Positions 10,635 through 22,517 of a stretch of 64,000 nucleotides of DNA are shown here, one piece after another. The notes under the pieces are model-generated. The model was not told where the DNA came from. It searched no databases and was given only the letters and a program-made list of their open reading frames with translations. Positions within the stretch are counted from its first letter, which is position 1. Each line of letters opens with the position of its first letter. The translations under genes and the position numbers were made by a program. The DNA is from Benincasa hispida (taxonomy: Eukaryota > Streptophyta > Magnoliopsida > Cucurbitales > Cucurbitaceae): the NCBI RefSeq assembly GCF_009727055.1, contig NC_052349.1, forward strand, positions 32,073,997 to 32,137,996. The letters run 5' to 3'.

Positions 10635-12612
10635 ATGTCCTAAAAACTTACAGTTTGTAAAGTTAAATATGTTCTATTATCAATAAAAGATGTTATTCAA
10701 CATTACTTCAATAAAGTTATTATTGAATCTATAAATTGCACTTATAAAGTTTAAATCCAATAAACTAAGATCCATGGCTATTATATGAATACTTGAACTT
10801 TATGTGGAAACAAAAGTGGATCAGGTTCATGTAAATAGTCAAAATGGTCTATAGTATACGAATAAGGTTGGGTACCTTATTCTGGTAACACTATCGGATG
10901 TAGCCCACTTTGTAGTTGTTACAAGTTCTTGCAAAAATACTACAAACGAAGTGATTCTGATTCGTTCATGTACTGACATGTGGGGGCGTTCTATGCAATG
11001 AGTTTGCATAAGATCGAACCAAGAAATAAGTCAATCTTACTTTAGAACGCTGTTTACTTTTAAAGACTGACTATTTCGTCTAGATGAGTTAGGTAACTCG
11101 ATCTTAATCCTGAGCTAACTATGAACTCCTGTTTATTCAGAATTATCCTTAGATTTACATAGGTGAGGGTTGACTCAACAGCACCGGGTCAATATGTCTC
11201 CCATTTCAGGGGTAAGACTGGTTAGATAGCTGGGGACATAGGGTGCAACAAGGTATTCACGCATACCCGTTAAAAGAAAGGTTGTTCTCTTAAGTACTGA
11301 ATCCAGGTGTTGAACAAGGGGCTCCACCCTTTCATTGGCTCGAAAGGGTTCTGGTTTATTGATTGGATTGCAAACCAATTGTTCGTTAGAGGATCAGTGG
11401 AACTTAAGGAGCAAGATGTAATATCGAGGGTAAAACAGTGTATTAACCAAGCCGTTATTACGAACAATCTATGAAGGGTTGACTTACTAATTATGGTTAA
11501 ATCAAATGGACACAAATATATCTACAGTAAGGTGAGTGCAACTATCGAGCTATAGTGGTATGACTTGATAGTTAACGAATATTGATTAATTTGGTCTAAA
11601 AAGTTTTAGCCAATTAATATTAAATCGTTGGAGCTCATGATCTGTATGTCTATAAGATCCCTCTACTAGCTCGTAAAACATGAACACCTTGAATTAATAA
11701 TTGAGTGAATTTGGGGTGATATCAATTTGAAATGTTTAAATTGAATTTCAATGTGAAAATGTTCAAATTGAAATTAGGGTTTGATTTTGAATAAGTTCAA
11801 ATTCAAATTAGGGTTTTTATAATTATATTTGATATAATTAATGTTTAATATATTGAAATTAAACGAAATTGGAATATTTATAATATTTAAATATTGATTT
11901 ACATATTAATTACATGAATAGAATTCATGTTTTAAATTGGGTGTATGATTAATTTAATATTTGATATTAAATTATTTAATTAATTAAAAATCAAATTAAT
12001 TTTAAATTTCAATTCAATTTAAAAAAATGAATTTTGATCTTTTAGATTTAATTAATTATGAATTAATTAAATCAAATTTTAGTTAATTTTAGAAGTGATT
12101 AAAATTTGAAATTGGAAAAATAAAAACTTGGGTTGAGTGGGTTTTTCCCACGTTTATACCAAGTAAGAGGTGTTCCTCCCAAATTTACACACAAATCTCA
12201 CTTCATCATCAGGTTATTGCTGGCATTTAGTTGAGTTTGAATACTGGCATGTAGTTTTTGTATAAAAGCTCTAAAATTGAAGATTGAGAGGGTGAATTTC
12301 TGAGTTCTTTAGAAAACTACTGCAGAAATTCGTCTTGACCAAACACCCTTCACAAATTCACTCTAATTGGAGTTCCACCACTCAAATTCAAGACTGAGAA
12401 TAGTAGAGAAGATCTCTTAGTTGTTCACTGTTGAATTGGAGCTGGAATCGTGTGAAGAGCAGCTTGAAGTTAGGAGAATTCATCAAAGGTATGTTGTTAA
12501 TAAACCCTCTTCTTAAATTTCTATTTAAGTATGCTTTTAGAACTCAAATTAAATGTAATTAGAGTGCTTATTGATTCTGTTTGCTTTCGTTGCATGCTAG
12601 TATATCCAATTA
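10635..12612 (+). repeat. Copia-1 5' LTR, main part
   Basis: It continues the LTR begun at 289 after the Athila insertion. It matches the solo LTR at 59688-61707 along its length (TGTCCTAAAACTTACAGTTT near the start, GCATGCTAGTATATCC at the end) and is followed by a tRNA-Met-type primer-binding site. Joined length is about 2.0 kb. It contains many A/T-rich direct words such as AAATTAGGGTTT near 11780-11820. Open frames inside it have no recognisable protein motif. Confidence 0.85.
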
Positions 12613-12625
12613 ATTGGTATCAGAG
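12613..12625 (+). other. Primer-binding site, tRNA-Met type (Copia-1)
   Basis: ATTGGTATCAGAG directly follows the LTR end. The core TGGTATCAGAG is the complement of the initiator tRNA-Met 3' end used by most plant copia elements, and it sets the orientation of Copia-1. Confidence 0.85.
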
Positions 12626-12911
12626 TGTGATTTAAGCATTCAATTAGCGTTAATTTGAGTTTGGTGGGTATTTTTCATAAATTGTATGAAAATGATAAAC
12701 TGATATGGTTTTTCTGAGTTTTGGCATTGTTTTCTCTTCAATTATATTGTAACTCTTGTAATTGGCTCTTGTTTGTTGGGCCTTAATGTGTGTTTAAGTG
12801 TCTGTAATTCTAATGGAATCATTAGAGTTGCAATTAAGATATAATTGAAGAAAGAAATGAAGAAGGTCGAGCAGCAGGAACTAGAAATTCAAATCACTGC
12901 CACAAACTGGA

Positions 12912-13316
12912 TGCTCGATGGATTACTCGATGACATTCTCAATGGAATTTCATGAAATACTCGATTGACGATGCCATACACGATGGTACTCGATGCGTTT
13001 ACTCGATGATATTTCATGAAATACTCGATGCACGATGNCGATGCCATACACGATGGTACTCGATGCGTTTACTCGATGATATTTCATGAAATACTCGATG
13101 CACGATGCCATACTCGATGGTATTCGATGCAACTCGATGGTATTTTGTGAAATACTCGATGCATGATGTCATACTCGATGGTACTCGATGCAACTCGATG
13201 ACATTTTGTGAAATACTCGATGCATGTTGCCATACTCGATGGTAATCAATGCTACTCGATGGTATTTAGTGAAATACTTGATGCTTGAAGGCATACTCCA
13301 TGCTTGATGGTACTGA
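12912..13316 (+). repeat. ACTCGATG motif array in the Copia-1 leader
   Basis: ACTCGATG or a one-base variant occurs about twenty times in about 400 bp, arranged in higher-order units such as TACTCGATGGTACTCGATGC and ATTTCATGAAATACTCGATG. It starts about 290 bp after the primer-binding site. Part of the count is inflated by the duplication at 12969-13107. Confidence 0.85.
12969..13107. other. Perfect 69-bp duplication around a single N
   Basis: 12969-13037 equals 13039-13107 exactly, with one N at 13038. It lies within the ACTCGATG array, where assembly overlap is ambiguous. Confidence 0.9.
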
Positions 13317-14240
13317 TGGTTTTGCCCATTTTTTTAGCATTGGAGGTTCGGTTCGAGAGGTTCGGGTCCAGTTCTAGGTAGTTTGAGCGATCCAGAGGCC
13401 TTTTGAAGTCGGTTTTTTGTGGTAAGTAGGCTTTTGTTTGCCTGTTAATGCCAAAACTAAAAACCACATTAGTCTTTGTTTAATATTTATGCATGTGATG
13501 TATATTATAATTAATAAAATCTTGTATATGAATAAAGTATGCCATGTAGATTTCAAATCCCACCGTAGGAAGCATGTTACATGCATTGAAAATATATTAT
13601 CAAATGTTATAATATATAGTATGCATGTATAGGTTTCAAATATTTTCAGATAAATATTATATTAAATATTGAATGCCTTTGATGTATGTTGTGGATGGTT
13701 AGGATGTCTAAAATTTTGTAAGTTGTTATAAAATTGGGTTAGACGTTTAAAATCCATAACAAAGATAAGTTGCATGCTCACATAGGTTAACTACTTGCTT
13801 TAATAGTTAAAATAGGTCGACATCTTGTAAAATGTGGTTAAAAACTCAACCAGTATATAATCCTGTCTAAGGCTAAAGGTACTTAAGTTGATGGTCTACG
13901 GAACACCTCCTATTTGGGGATTATGGCTGAGTAATTGAGCATTGTTAACCAGTTTTATGAACAATATGTGAGCAATGTGAGGTTTTAAAACTGGTTTATC
14001 ACTTGGACATCGTAGGTTAAATCTAAATATAAACATTATATTTGGATAAACATCTAGACTTAGGTTGTTTAAATTAGCCAAAATAAACCTGAGTAAAAAT
14101 ATACCCAAACAGATAATAGGACACTTCAGTGGGAGTTTAATAGCATATATGATATGTTATTAGAATATTTCAGTAGGAGTATATTAGAATGCTTCAGTGA
14201 GAGATTAATAACGTATACGATATGTTATTTTTAGCTCTTG
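13317..14240 (+). other. Copia-1 leader, non-coding stretch
   Basis: There is no recognisable coding content. A phrase of the type CTTCAGTGGGAGTTTAATAG...ATATGATATGTTATT recurs at about 14125-14230 in two or three diverged copies. Confidence 0.5.
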
Positions 14241-14820
14241 CATCCCTAAGAGTTCACATCGAGACTCATGCTTCACTTCATGTCGATTATGAACCTCGAC
14301 TGCTCAATACAGAAAGTGTTGGCAAAAATCAAGACCAGATGAATGTGGAAAGTTATTCCCACTAAAATCCACGTCTTAAGAGTTCACATTGAGATTCATG
14401 CCTCGCTTCGTGTCGATTATGAATCTCGACTGCTCCATTCAGAAAGTGTTGGCATAAATCAAGATCAGATGAATGGGGAAAATTATTTACACTAAAATCA
14501 AAAGTGATGGTTTTGATTTTAAATTTCACGTCCTAAGAATTCACATCGAGATTAATGCCTCGCTTTGTGTCGATTATGAACCTCAACTGCTCTATTCGGA
14601 AGGTGTTGACATGAATCAATATAAGGTGAATGAAGGGAAGTTGTTCAATGTAAAATTAAATATATGATATATATAAAATTCAACTCTCACGTCCCTAGAA
14701 AAATTCACATCATTAGATCCGTGCAATGCTTCGTGTCGATTATGAACCTCGACTACTCCATTCGGAAAGTGTTTGCATGGGATAGAGATTAAGGTGAATG
14801 GGGGAAGTAGTTCATAGTAA
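14241..14820 (+). repeat. Degenerate tandem repeat in the Copia-1 leader (four units)
   Basis: Four diverged units start near 14241, 14370, 14527 and 14688 (spacing about 129, 157 and 161 bp). Each unit has CGTCCTAAGAGTTCACATCGA, then CTTCGTGTCGATTATGAACC, then CTCCATTCGGAAAGTGTTGG (consensus words with substitutions) and ends with a GAATGGGG-type run. It sits just before the conserved leader block. Confidence 0.8.
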
Positions 14821-14868
14821 GTGGGTGAAGGATATGTGTCAACACATCCCGCGGTCTCTTCTGCTTGT
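14810..14868 (+). other. Leader block conserved among three Copia families
   Basis: GTTCATAGTAAGTGGG, then GTGTCAACACATCCC and CGGTCT, recur with few changes in the leaders of Copia-B (51581-51638, minus) and Copia-A (59493-59550, minus), always between the primer-binding site and gag. Role unknown; RNA packaging or dimerisation is a guess. Confidence 0.7.
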
Positions 14869-15348
14869 TTGGACCGTGAGATTCCTATGTTGCGCCTGCT
14901 TGTCGTCTTTAAGTCGGCCTTGCTAGTCGTTTAACGACGACTATCCCCTCGGATGGTTGTAACATGGAATTCGAAACAACTTAAACTCCAGAAATGGATA
15001 GGATTTCTTAGGTCGTTTTCAACCTTGACTTTCCAATTCGGTAGCATCGTTAGGACCAACTTCTGAGGTCTAAAAATAGAGGATTACACTTACAGAATTA
15101 CTAAAGTGTTAGTAATAAAAAGTGGTAGCTAAATGACTGTCGAAATATGAGTTATTTTGAAGATAGTATTTAGTCAAGATTGTCTTGCTTCAGTAAAGGA
15201 GTATTTGACTGCCCCTCGGTAGCAGTTATTCTGACTCACTATAGTATCGTTGCAAATAAATAATGATTATGGGTATATTATTACTTTTTATTGAAACTCG
15301 ACTTGGATTTAGTTGCAATTTACTAATAAGAATATATTTAAATTTTCA

Positions 15349-17100
15349 GCATGTCGAGTTCTTCTAAAATACTCGCTTCCACTTTAATTAACGGTAATAA
15401 CAATTCAATATACAAATTACTAGCAAATGATGATTCAAAACAAGTTTTAACAAAGGACATCTTTCTCCCAACTCATCTAAAGTTTTGAACAATATAGATG
15501 AAAATGAATAATTCGAACAACAAGATAGATATGATTTACTTGTTGTCGGAACATGCTTAGTGGAAAACGATAAAAAGACTTGAATAATAGATTTAGATGC
15601 CACTAATCATATCTGTATGTTCTCTCAAGAAACTAGTTACTGAAGACATTTATAGAAGGCGAAACAACCTTTAGGGTAGGGATTGGGGAGGTTGTCTTAT
15701 CTAAAGTAGTGGAAGATATGAAGTTATTTATAAGAGATAAGCACATTTTACTTGAAAATGTTTATTATATTCCTTATATGAAAAGGAATTTAATATATGC
15801 CTCTTGTTTGCTGGTAAAAAATTACAAGGTTTCTTTTGAGAATAATGATGTGTTCATTACTTCAAAAGACACTAATATTTGTTCCGCAAAATTAGAAAAT
15901 AACTTGTATATGTTGAAACCGACGGAGGTAAAAGCCGTTATGAACATAGAGATGTTTAAAACAGCTAAGACTCAAAATAAGAAAAAGAAAGTTTTTCCAA
16001 ATGCCTATCTTTGGTACTTGAGACTTGATCACATAAATCTCAACAGGGTTGTGAGATTAGTGAAGAACGGTTATCTAAATCAGTTAGAAGACAGTTCATA
16101 CCATCGTGTGAATCTTGTCTTGAGGGTAAAATGACTAAAAGATCTTTTTCTAGAAAAGATCTTATAGCCAAAGAGCCCTTAGAGCTGGTACATTCGGACC
16201 TTTGTGTTCCTATGAATGTTAGATCTAGAGGAGGGTATGAATATTTCATCAGCTTTGTTGATGACTATTCGAGATATGGGCATATTTACCTAATGCATCA
16301 TAAATCCAAAACAATTGAAAAGTTCAAAGAATATAAAGCTAAGGTTAGGAACCAATTAGGTAAAGAGCTTAAAATACTTCGATCAGATCGAGGTGGTGTA
16401 TATGGATTTAGAATTCTAGAACTATTTAATAGAGTATGGAATCTAGTCCCAACTCACAGCCCCTGGCACACCTAAAAAAAATGGTGTAGCAGAAAGGAGA
16501 AACAGAACCTTGTTGGACATGGTTCATTCTATGATGAGGTATGCCCAGTTATCAAGTTTCTTTTGGGGTTTTGTAGTTCAGATTGCAGTATATATTTTGA
16601 ACATAGTTCCCTCAAAAAGTGTTTTTGAAACATCTTACGAGCTCTAGAGAGAACGTAATGAGAGTTTACATCACTTTAGGATATAGAGATGCCCAGCACA
16701 CGTGTTGGTGCAAAATCCTAAGAAACTAGAACATCGTTCAAAAGTATGCCTATTTATAGGTTACCCCAAAGAAACAAAAGGTGGTTTTTTCTATGATCTT
16801 CAGGAAGATAAAGTATTTCTATCGACAAATGCAACTTTCCTAGAGGAAGACCACATCAAGAATCACCAACCTCGCAGTAGGCTAGTAATAGAAGAAATGA
16901 CCAGAGAAACGACAAATGCATCAACAAGTGTTGAAGATTGCACGGGTCCATTAACAAGCGTTATTGATGAAACTGATATTACACGTCCTTCTCAAAAGTT
17001 GAGTGTGCCTCAACGTAGTGGGAGGGTTGTGCAACAGCCTGACCAGTACATGGGTTTAACTTAAACTTAATTCATCATACCTGATAATGGCTTAGAGGAT
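15349..17100 (+). pseudogene. Copia-1 gag start, protease and integrase remnant
   Basis: It starts MSSSSKILASTLINGNN, a copia gag N-terminus, but nearly all of gag is missing and the frame jumps to DLLVVGTCLVEND and a degraded protease motif (IIDLDATNHIC, where families have DSGATNH). Then come the pre-integrase LYMLKPTEVKAV...LWYLRLDHINLNR and the integrase core: LELVHSDLCVPM (Asp), FVDDYSRYG, LRSDRGG (Asp) and, in another frame, GVAERRNRT (Glu) near 16483. The C-terminal part has VCLFIGYPKETKGGFFYD. Frames change at about 16130, 16480 and 16700. It is a dead copy. Confidence 0.88.
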
Positions 17101-18336
17101 CGATTAACTTTCAAACAAGCAATGGATGACGTGGAAAAAGAATAGTGGGTTAAAGTCATGGATCTTGAAATGAAGTCAATGTACTTCAATTCAGTCTGGG
17201 AACTTGTAAATCAACCAGAAGGGGTGAATATACTTCAATTCAGTCTGTGAACTTGTAAATCAACCAGAAGGGGTAAAACCCATCGGTTGTAAGTGGATTT
17301 ACAAGAGGAAACGAGACCAAGCTGGAAAGGCACAAACCTACAAAGCTAGGCTTGTGGCAAAAAGGTTTACCCAAAGAAAGGAAGTGGACTATGAAAAAAC
17401 CTTCTCTCCGGTCGCCATGATCAAGTCTATTAGAATACTCTTGTCCATAGCTGTATTTTGTGATTATGAAATCTTGCAAATGGATGTCAAGACAACCTTC
17501 CTAAATGGCTATCTTGAAGAGAGTATCTACATGTCTCAACCAGAAGGGTTCATAGAATAGGGTCACAAGCAAAAAGTTTGCAAGCTTAATCGATCCATTT
17601 ATGGGTTGAAACAAATATCTAAATCCTGGAATATGAGATTTGATGCTGCGATCAAATCTTATGACTTTGAACAAAATGTTAACGAACCTTGTGTTTACAA
17701 GAAAATCCTGAAAGGCAATAAGCCCCTCTTGGAGTTTTGCATTGAATACTTGACAAGTGTCTTGTCAATATACGATGCCTGAGTCGTTAACAAAACTGTC
17801 ACTTTTCTGGTATTGTATGTTGATGATATTTTACTCATAGGAAATGAAGTAGAATTTTTGGCTGACGTCAAGAGATGGCTTGCTATGCAATTTCAAATGA
17901 AAGATTTGGGTGAAACACAGTATGTTCTTAGGATCTAAATAGTTCGGAACCAAAAGAACAAAACTTTAGCATGATCTCAGACATCTTATATAGATAAGAT
18001 ATTGTCTAGATATCAAATGCAAAATTCCAAGAAAGGAATATTATCTTTCAGACATGGAATTCATCTGTCTAAGAAACAAAGTCCTAAGATACCTTAAGAT
18101 GTTGAGGTTATGAAATGAATTCCAAATGCATCAACAGTAGGGAGTTTAATGTATGTCATATTGTGTACTCGTCCCGACATATGTATGCAGTTGGAATAGT
18201 CAGCAAATTTCAGTCCAATTCAGCAAGCTATATCGATTTGAACCCTCTTCATGGATATGTCAGGACGAGTACACAACTGCATAGCATATGTCGACATAGA
18301 CATCATTTGAGGGGCATGGCCCTCTTCATGGATTGA
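17101..18336 (+). pseudogene. Copia-1 reverse transcriptase remnant with antisense inserts
   Basis: The RT blocks are IGCKWIYKRKRD, TYKARLVAKRFTQ, MDVKTTFLNGYLEESIYMSQPEGF and, further on, VLYVDDILLIGNE with the YVDD box (about 17813-17840). A 49-bp tandem duplication lies at 17182-17275 (TACTTCAATTCAGTCTG start). At 17708-17785, between the codons for KKI and VNKTV, 78 bp of antisense RT sequence are inserted. The region after 18236 contains scrambled antisense pieces and the element ends near 18336 without RNase H. It is non-functional. Confidence 0.86.
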
Positions 18337-20093
18337 TGTTGTCTATGTTGATTTTAACCCAGTTAAGCTATATATGCTTAGATTGAATCAAATTGTTCTT
18401 AATAACTTCAATTAACCAGAATGGGAAAGTCCTTTGCCAAATAATGTACTCCTACCTTTAGTTCTTTCTTTCTTTTCGTTTTTCTTCTTGAAAAAGAAAT
18501 AAAATTTTTTATTGATAAAATATAAAGGTGCAAGACAGTAAGAAAAAGAAGAGACTATTATAGCTGCGGATGAATAACAAAGTAAATAATACGAAAACCT
18601 ACAAACTAAGAAGCACCAAAAGCTTGGATAGAGAAAACCTTAAATAATCTATGACACAACCCGAACCAAGATGAATAGACTAGGTGAGTGAAACAGCAAG
18701 CCAAATAACTAACTTCCATGCTTGAAACATGTACACATCTTCATAGTGTGCCTAACAAAAATGAATATTTCGAATATTAATTTATTGAAATATAAACTTG
18801 ATTTTGGTTTAGAATTATTTAGGCCTAGTCCAAAACAAAAGCTCAATTTTTAGAAAAATTAATTGTTAAAACATTCTAAAAAAAGGGTCACTTGCAGATT
18901 TGACACAAAAGAAAGGATATATTGCAAGAATGTCCACATTTTTTTTTCTCTTTTGCAAATATAGCTAACAACTTCAGTCCAATTAAGTTAGAATTGGTAA
19001 AAGTTTAAAATGTCCTTATATACCTCCAAATCATGAAGCATCCAGCAAGAAGATAAAATATGTGAGTTGTTCAAAGTATATTTGATATACTTCATTAATA
19101 AAGAACCAAGTATATTAGCTTACTTTTATATATATACATATATATTTTAGAGAAGAGAGGCTAGCTAAGCAATCATGAAAATGATATACTACTATTACAT
19201 AAATAGCATACTTAAAATTGTATTTTTATTGAGTATTTTGATCAGCCAATATTATACTTAAATAATTTCGAATCGGTGCCTATATACCAATAATAATCTA
19301 ATGTTACATTATACTTGCACTTCAAATAGATGTTACACTATTGATACACTTCAATAGGTATATCATTGATGCTTAATACCATAATCAAGTACTTGAAATT
19401 TTAACGTCTGTTGATCGAAATAGTTACTCAATTCATGTTTGATATATAATATAGATATATAATATATATTACTGATAGATTTAGAATATCATGCTTATAA
19501 AATGGAATACACATGTTTTTTTTTTTTCAAAATAATTAAGTTACTAATTGAATGATACTTTACATTAGATATATAAACTATTGATGTACATCAAATGCTG
19601 ATTGATGTTAGATATATGGTTGATACACTCATGTCTTACTTTAGTTCTTTACTGATTTTTGTCTGATACACTCATGTCTTATATATGATATTCTATTAAT
19701 ACACTTAAAATATCATATTAATAAAATGAAACACATACGCATTACTTAAAAAATAAGAGATACTTAAAGTATACAGTAGGATTTTGTAGAAAATATGAGA
19801 TAGGGGTGTAATTGTAGAGAATATTCTAGAGATACATTTGTAACTATTAAACCATGAATGTGTTAGCAAAATGCTAGCCATTAATTTAGGGGTGTCAACT
19901 AATATAAATAGGTGAAATGTCTTACTATTTGTATCAAGTCAAAAAATTAGAAGTGTTCATTTAAACTAGTAGCATCTTTCTCAATTTTCACTTCTAGATT
20001 TCTTTCTAACATAATTAGACTTTTTTTTTTTAAAAAAAAAAAGACTCTTGATCAATTGAAAATGGAGAAATAAAATACCTGGTTTTCTTTGCT
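18337..20093. other. AT-rich intergenic stretch
   Basis: No gene is seen. It holds long A/T runs, a TATATATACATATATAT tract near 19125-19145, a nearly complementary T10/A11 pair at 20023-20042 and a GTGCAAGACAGTAAGAAAAAG phrase near 18530 that may be the decayed end of a non-LTR element. The minus-strand receptor gene ends at its right border. Confidence 0.5.
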
Positions 20094-22217
20094 TCAAATA
20101 ACTTTCTCAGTTATACTTATTAAAAACTTGAAGCAGGTATGTCTCCATCTCTTAAAGAGTAGAAGACTGCCACAGATTCCCCAAAAGCCAATTATAAATC
20201 CAGATGAAATGGCAATAAGCAGATCTTGTATTATGAGTTTGTCTTGATCAGCCTCTTCATTTTCATTGATATTATTCTCAAAATAAAAACCATTGTTGAT
20301 GCTCAGCTCGCACTTCTTAAGTGGATCGCCACAAAGACAAGGGTTGCCTTCATAGGAAGAAGTTGGAAAGCTTTGAAGTTGAGTTCCAATAGGAATATTT
20401 CCTGAAAGGTTGTTGTAGGACAGATCCAACACACTCAATCTGGGCATTTCAGACAAACTAAATGGAACTGAACCACACAAATTATTTCTTGATAGATCCA
20501 GAAAATCCAACGATTGAAGTTGACCCATGTTGTAAGGAATTTGACCTGTTAACTCATTCCTCGAGAGATTCAAAGAAATTAAACCAACAAGCTGTGTGAT
20601 TTCGCTTGGAATATCTCCTGTCAGACGATTGCTAGACAGGTCAATACTCCTTTGAAGCTGTAAATTTCTACCATGAATTAGCATCTCTTTGCCTTTCCAC
20701 ATCATGACCAAATCTCTTATGTAATCAGGAACAGTTGATGGATTAAACATTTTTGTCAAGACATCAAAATTATAGATGCAAGTTGGTATGCTTCCTGAAA
20801 TATTATAATTGAATGAAATGTCCAGCACTTCAATCCTTCTGAGGTTGCAAAGACTTGAAGGTAAGTTTCCATGAAAGTGATTTGACTTGAGAAGCAAACG
20901 AACCAAATTTGGCAACCTTGATCCGATCCATGACGGTAAATTTCCAGATAAATTGTTGTCAACTGCATCGAAGATTATCAAATCTGTGAAGTTAAACCAA
21001 GAAGGAAACTTCCCAGAGAAATAATTTTCTCGCAAATTTAGAGATTTGAGTCTTGTGAGATTACTCAAAGAATGTGGAATGTCTCCAGAAAAATAATTAT
21101 AGGCCAAACTTAAGGATGCTAAATTCAGCATATGGTTCCAACAATTAGGGAGTTGGCCAGACATTTCGTTGCTGCAAGTATCCAAGAGATATAAAGGGGA
21201 TGAATCGTTGACTTCACACAAACTTGATATATCAGAAAATTTATTTCTTGAAAGGTCAAGGTTTTGTGCTCCAAAAAGAAAGGCTGGAATTTTACCTTCA
21301 AATTCATTCACTCCCAAAATGATTACAGGCATCCTTTTGAATTTCAAGGACAAATTTGGGATTTCCCCCTTGATATAATTGAAGGAAATATCAAGAAACA
21401 ATAAGTTTGGGGACAAGTTATTCCAAAACCATCTGGGAATCTCGTCTGAAATTATGTTCTCTGAAATATCAAGAACAGAGAAATTTTGTGTTTGAAGCCA
21501 TTTGGGAAAATCTGGGCCCAATGTACAATTTCTCAAACTTATTGACTGCATTTGAAAAGGAGGAATCCAAGCTGAGTTGAAGTTTAATCTCAACAAGTTG
21601 TCAGATAGATCCAAAGCTTTTAAATTTTTAAGCTTTGAGAAATGAACTTCAGAAACTTCACCCTCCAATAAATTAGACTGAAGATTCAAATACTCTAAGT
21701 TGGATAATTGTCCCAAACTTTGAGGAATACTTCCACTCAACTTGTTATAGGACAAGTTGAGGTAATTCAAATTGATAAGAGAACCAATATCCTCAATCAA
21801 GATTTGATCAAACTGATTATAACTAAGATCTAAGTAGGTGAGATGCAATAATTGAGTTAAGGAAGAACCAACCTCACCCATCAAACCTTTATTATGAAGA
21901 TCAAGGCTTACGATATGATGATGGTCAGCACCTGTATTGTTGCTACAACCAACACCTCTCCAATTGCAACAATCATCATTGGCTTTGTGATTGGCCTGTG
22001 TTCTCCAAGAAGAGAGAAAATCATATCTATCTATGAGGTTTTGCTTCAAGGATAACAGGGCTTGTCTTTCGCTTTCCATGCATTTGATTTCCAGTGCAAG
22101 ATTATTTGCTGGCATGGAAAGCAGAAGGAAAAAATATTGGATGGAAGTAAAATACCATATTACAGTCAGAGATATCATTTTGGCTGATGGAATGAAAAAA
22201 TATGCCATCTCTTCCAT
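20094..22217 (-). CDS. Receptor-like protein, leucine-rich repeat class (EIX-receptor-like)
   Basis: An intact, intronless 707-aa gene for a cell-surface LRR receptor-like protein. Residues 1-45 hold a hydrophobic signal segment (Met14 MISLTVIWYF is an alternative start). The LRR N-cap is CMESERQALLSLKQ...DDCCNWRGVGC. About 18-20 plant LRRs (LxxLxxLxLSxNxLSGxIP) follow, broken by a non-LRR island near 484-520 (NFDVLTKMF...MMWKGKEM). The C-cap is YEGNPCLCGDPLKKC near 622, then an acidic stretch and one membrane helix at about 666-687 (IAISSGFIIGFWGICGSLLLF) with GxxxG spacing, and a short basic tail. There is no kinase. In known family members (Ve, EIX, Cf type) such proteins signal with SOBIR1-type kinases in immunity. 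At 707 residues it is shorter than the roughly 900-1000 of EIX receptors. The ligand cannot be told. Confidence 0.93.
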   Translation of the reverse strand: MEEMAYFFIPSAKMISLTVIWYFTSIQYFFLLLSMPANNLALEIKCMESERQALLSLKQNLIDRYDFLSSWRTQANHKANDDCCNWRGVGCSNNTGADHHHIVSLDLHNKGLMGEVGSSLTQLLHLTYLDLSYNQFDQILIEDIGSLINLNYLNLSYNKLSGSIPQSLGQLSNLEYLNLQSNLLEGEVSEVHFSKLKNLKALDLSDNLLRLNFNSAWIPPFQMQSISLRNCTLGPDFPKWLQTQNFSVLDISENIISDEIPRWFWNNLSPNLLFLDISFNYIKGEIPNLSLKFKRMPVIILGVNEFEGKIPAFLFGAQNLDLSRNKFSDISSLCEVNDSSPLYLLDTCSNEMSGQLPNCWNHMLNLASLSLAYNYFSGDIPHSLSNLTRLKSLNLRENYFSGKFPSWFNFTDLIIFDAVDNNLSGNLPSWIGSRLPNLVRLLLKSNHFHGNLPSSLCNLRRIEVLDISFNYNISGSIPTCIYNFDVLTKMFNPSTVPDYIRDLVMMWKGKEMLIHGRNLQLQRSIDLSSNRLTGDIPSEITQLVGLISLNLSRNELTGQIPYNMGQLQSLDFLDLSRNNLCGSVPFSLSEMPRLSVLDLSYNNLSGNIPIGTQLQSFPTSSYEGNPCLCGDPLKKCELSINNGFYFENNINENEEADQDKLIIQDLLIAISSGFIIGFWGICGSLLLFKRWRHTCFKFLISITEKVI

Positions 22218-22467
22218 TTATTTTATAATTGGGATTGGGATCAAACCAACTGGGGTCCTAGTTCGGAGAATTTAAACCATAAACCTTTAGATTGTTAACT
22301 TTTAGGCTATTGGTAACATTATTTACTCTTCATTTGGATGGAAAAGATGATGCATATTTATTTATTTATTTATTTTTTATAAAATAATTGTTTGAAACTT
22401 ATTTTATTTTCTTTAAGAATACAGATTTTATTTTTTTAGTATAACGAGAATGAATATTTTTTTTAGT
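22218..22467 (-). promoter_or_regulatory. Upstream region of the receptor-like protein gene
   Basis: About 250 bp lies between the start codon and the palindrome/LTR remnant. It is AT-rich with a TATTTATTTATTTATTT run near 22358. No clear TATA box at a usual distance was identified, so the transcription start could lie here or in the LTR upstream. Confidence 0.4.
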
Positions 22468-22517
22468 ATACAAATACTCTTCCAAGACTTCTAGAAGTCT
22501 TGGAAGAGTATTTGTAT
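22468..22517. repeat. Perfect 50-bp palindrome
   Basis: The left arm (ATACAAATACTCTTCCAAGA at 22468-22487) and its exact reverse complement meet at the centre CTAG (22491-22494), with no mismatch over 50 bp. It sits at the inner end of the LTR remnant at 22518-23000. Confidence 0.95.

Larger units (their letters stand above)
12613..18336 (+). mobile_element. Copia-1 internal domain, truncated at the 3' side
   Basis: This is a Ty1/copia element: 5' LTR (289-304 plus 10635-12612), a 2.7-kb untranslated leader, then a broken polyprotein to 18336. No polypurine tract or 3' LTR of this copy is found to its right. Its coding part is close to Copia-2 (47223-50345). Confidence 0.85.

Noticed and set aside
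12912..13316. CRISPR-like array
   Set aside because: Short motif repeats without regular unique spacers, inside a plant Copia leader; no cas genes.
20756..22275. Other open frames over the receptor gene on both strands (for example 21991-22275 plus, 20756-20968 minus)
   Set aside because: They are shadows of the 707-aa frame; none has a motif.
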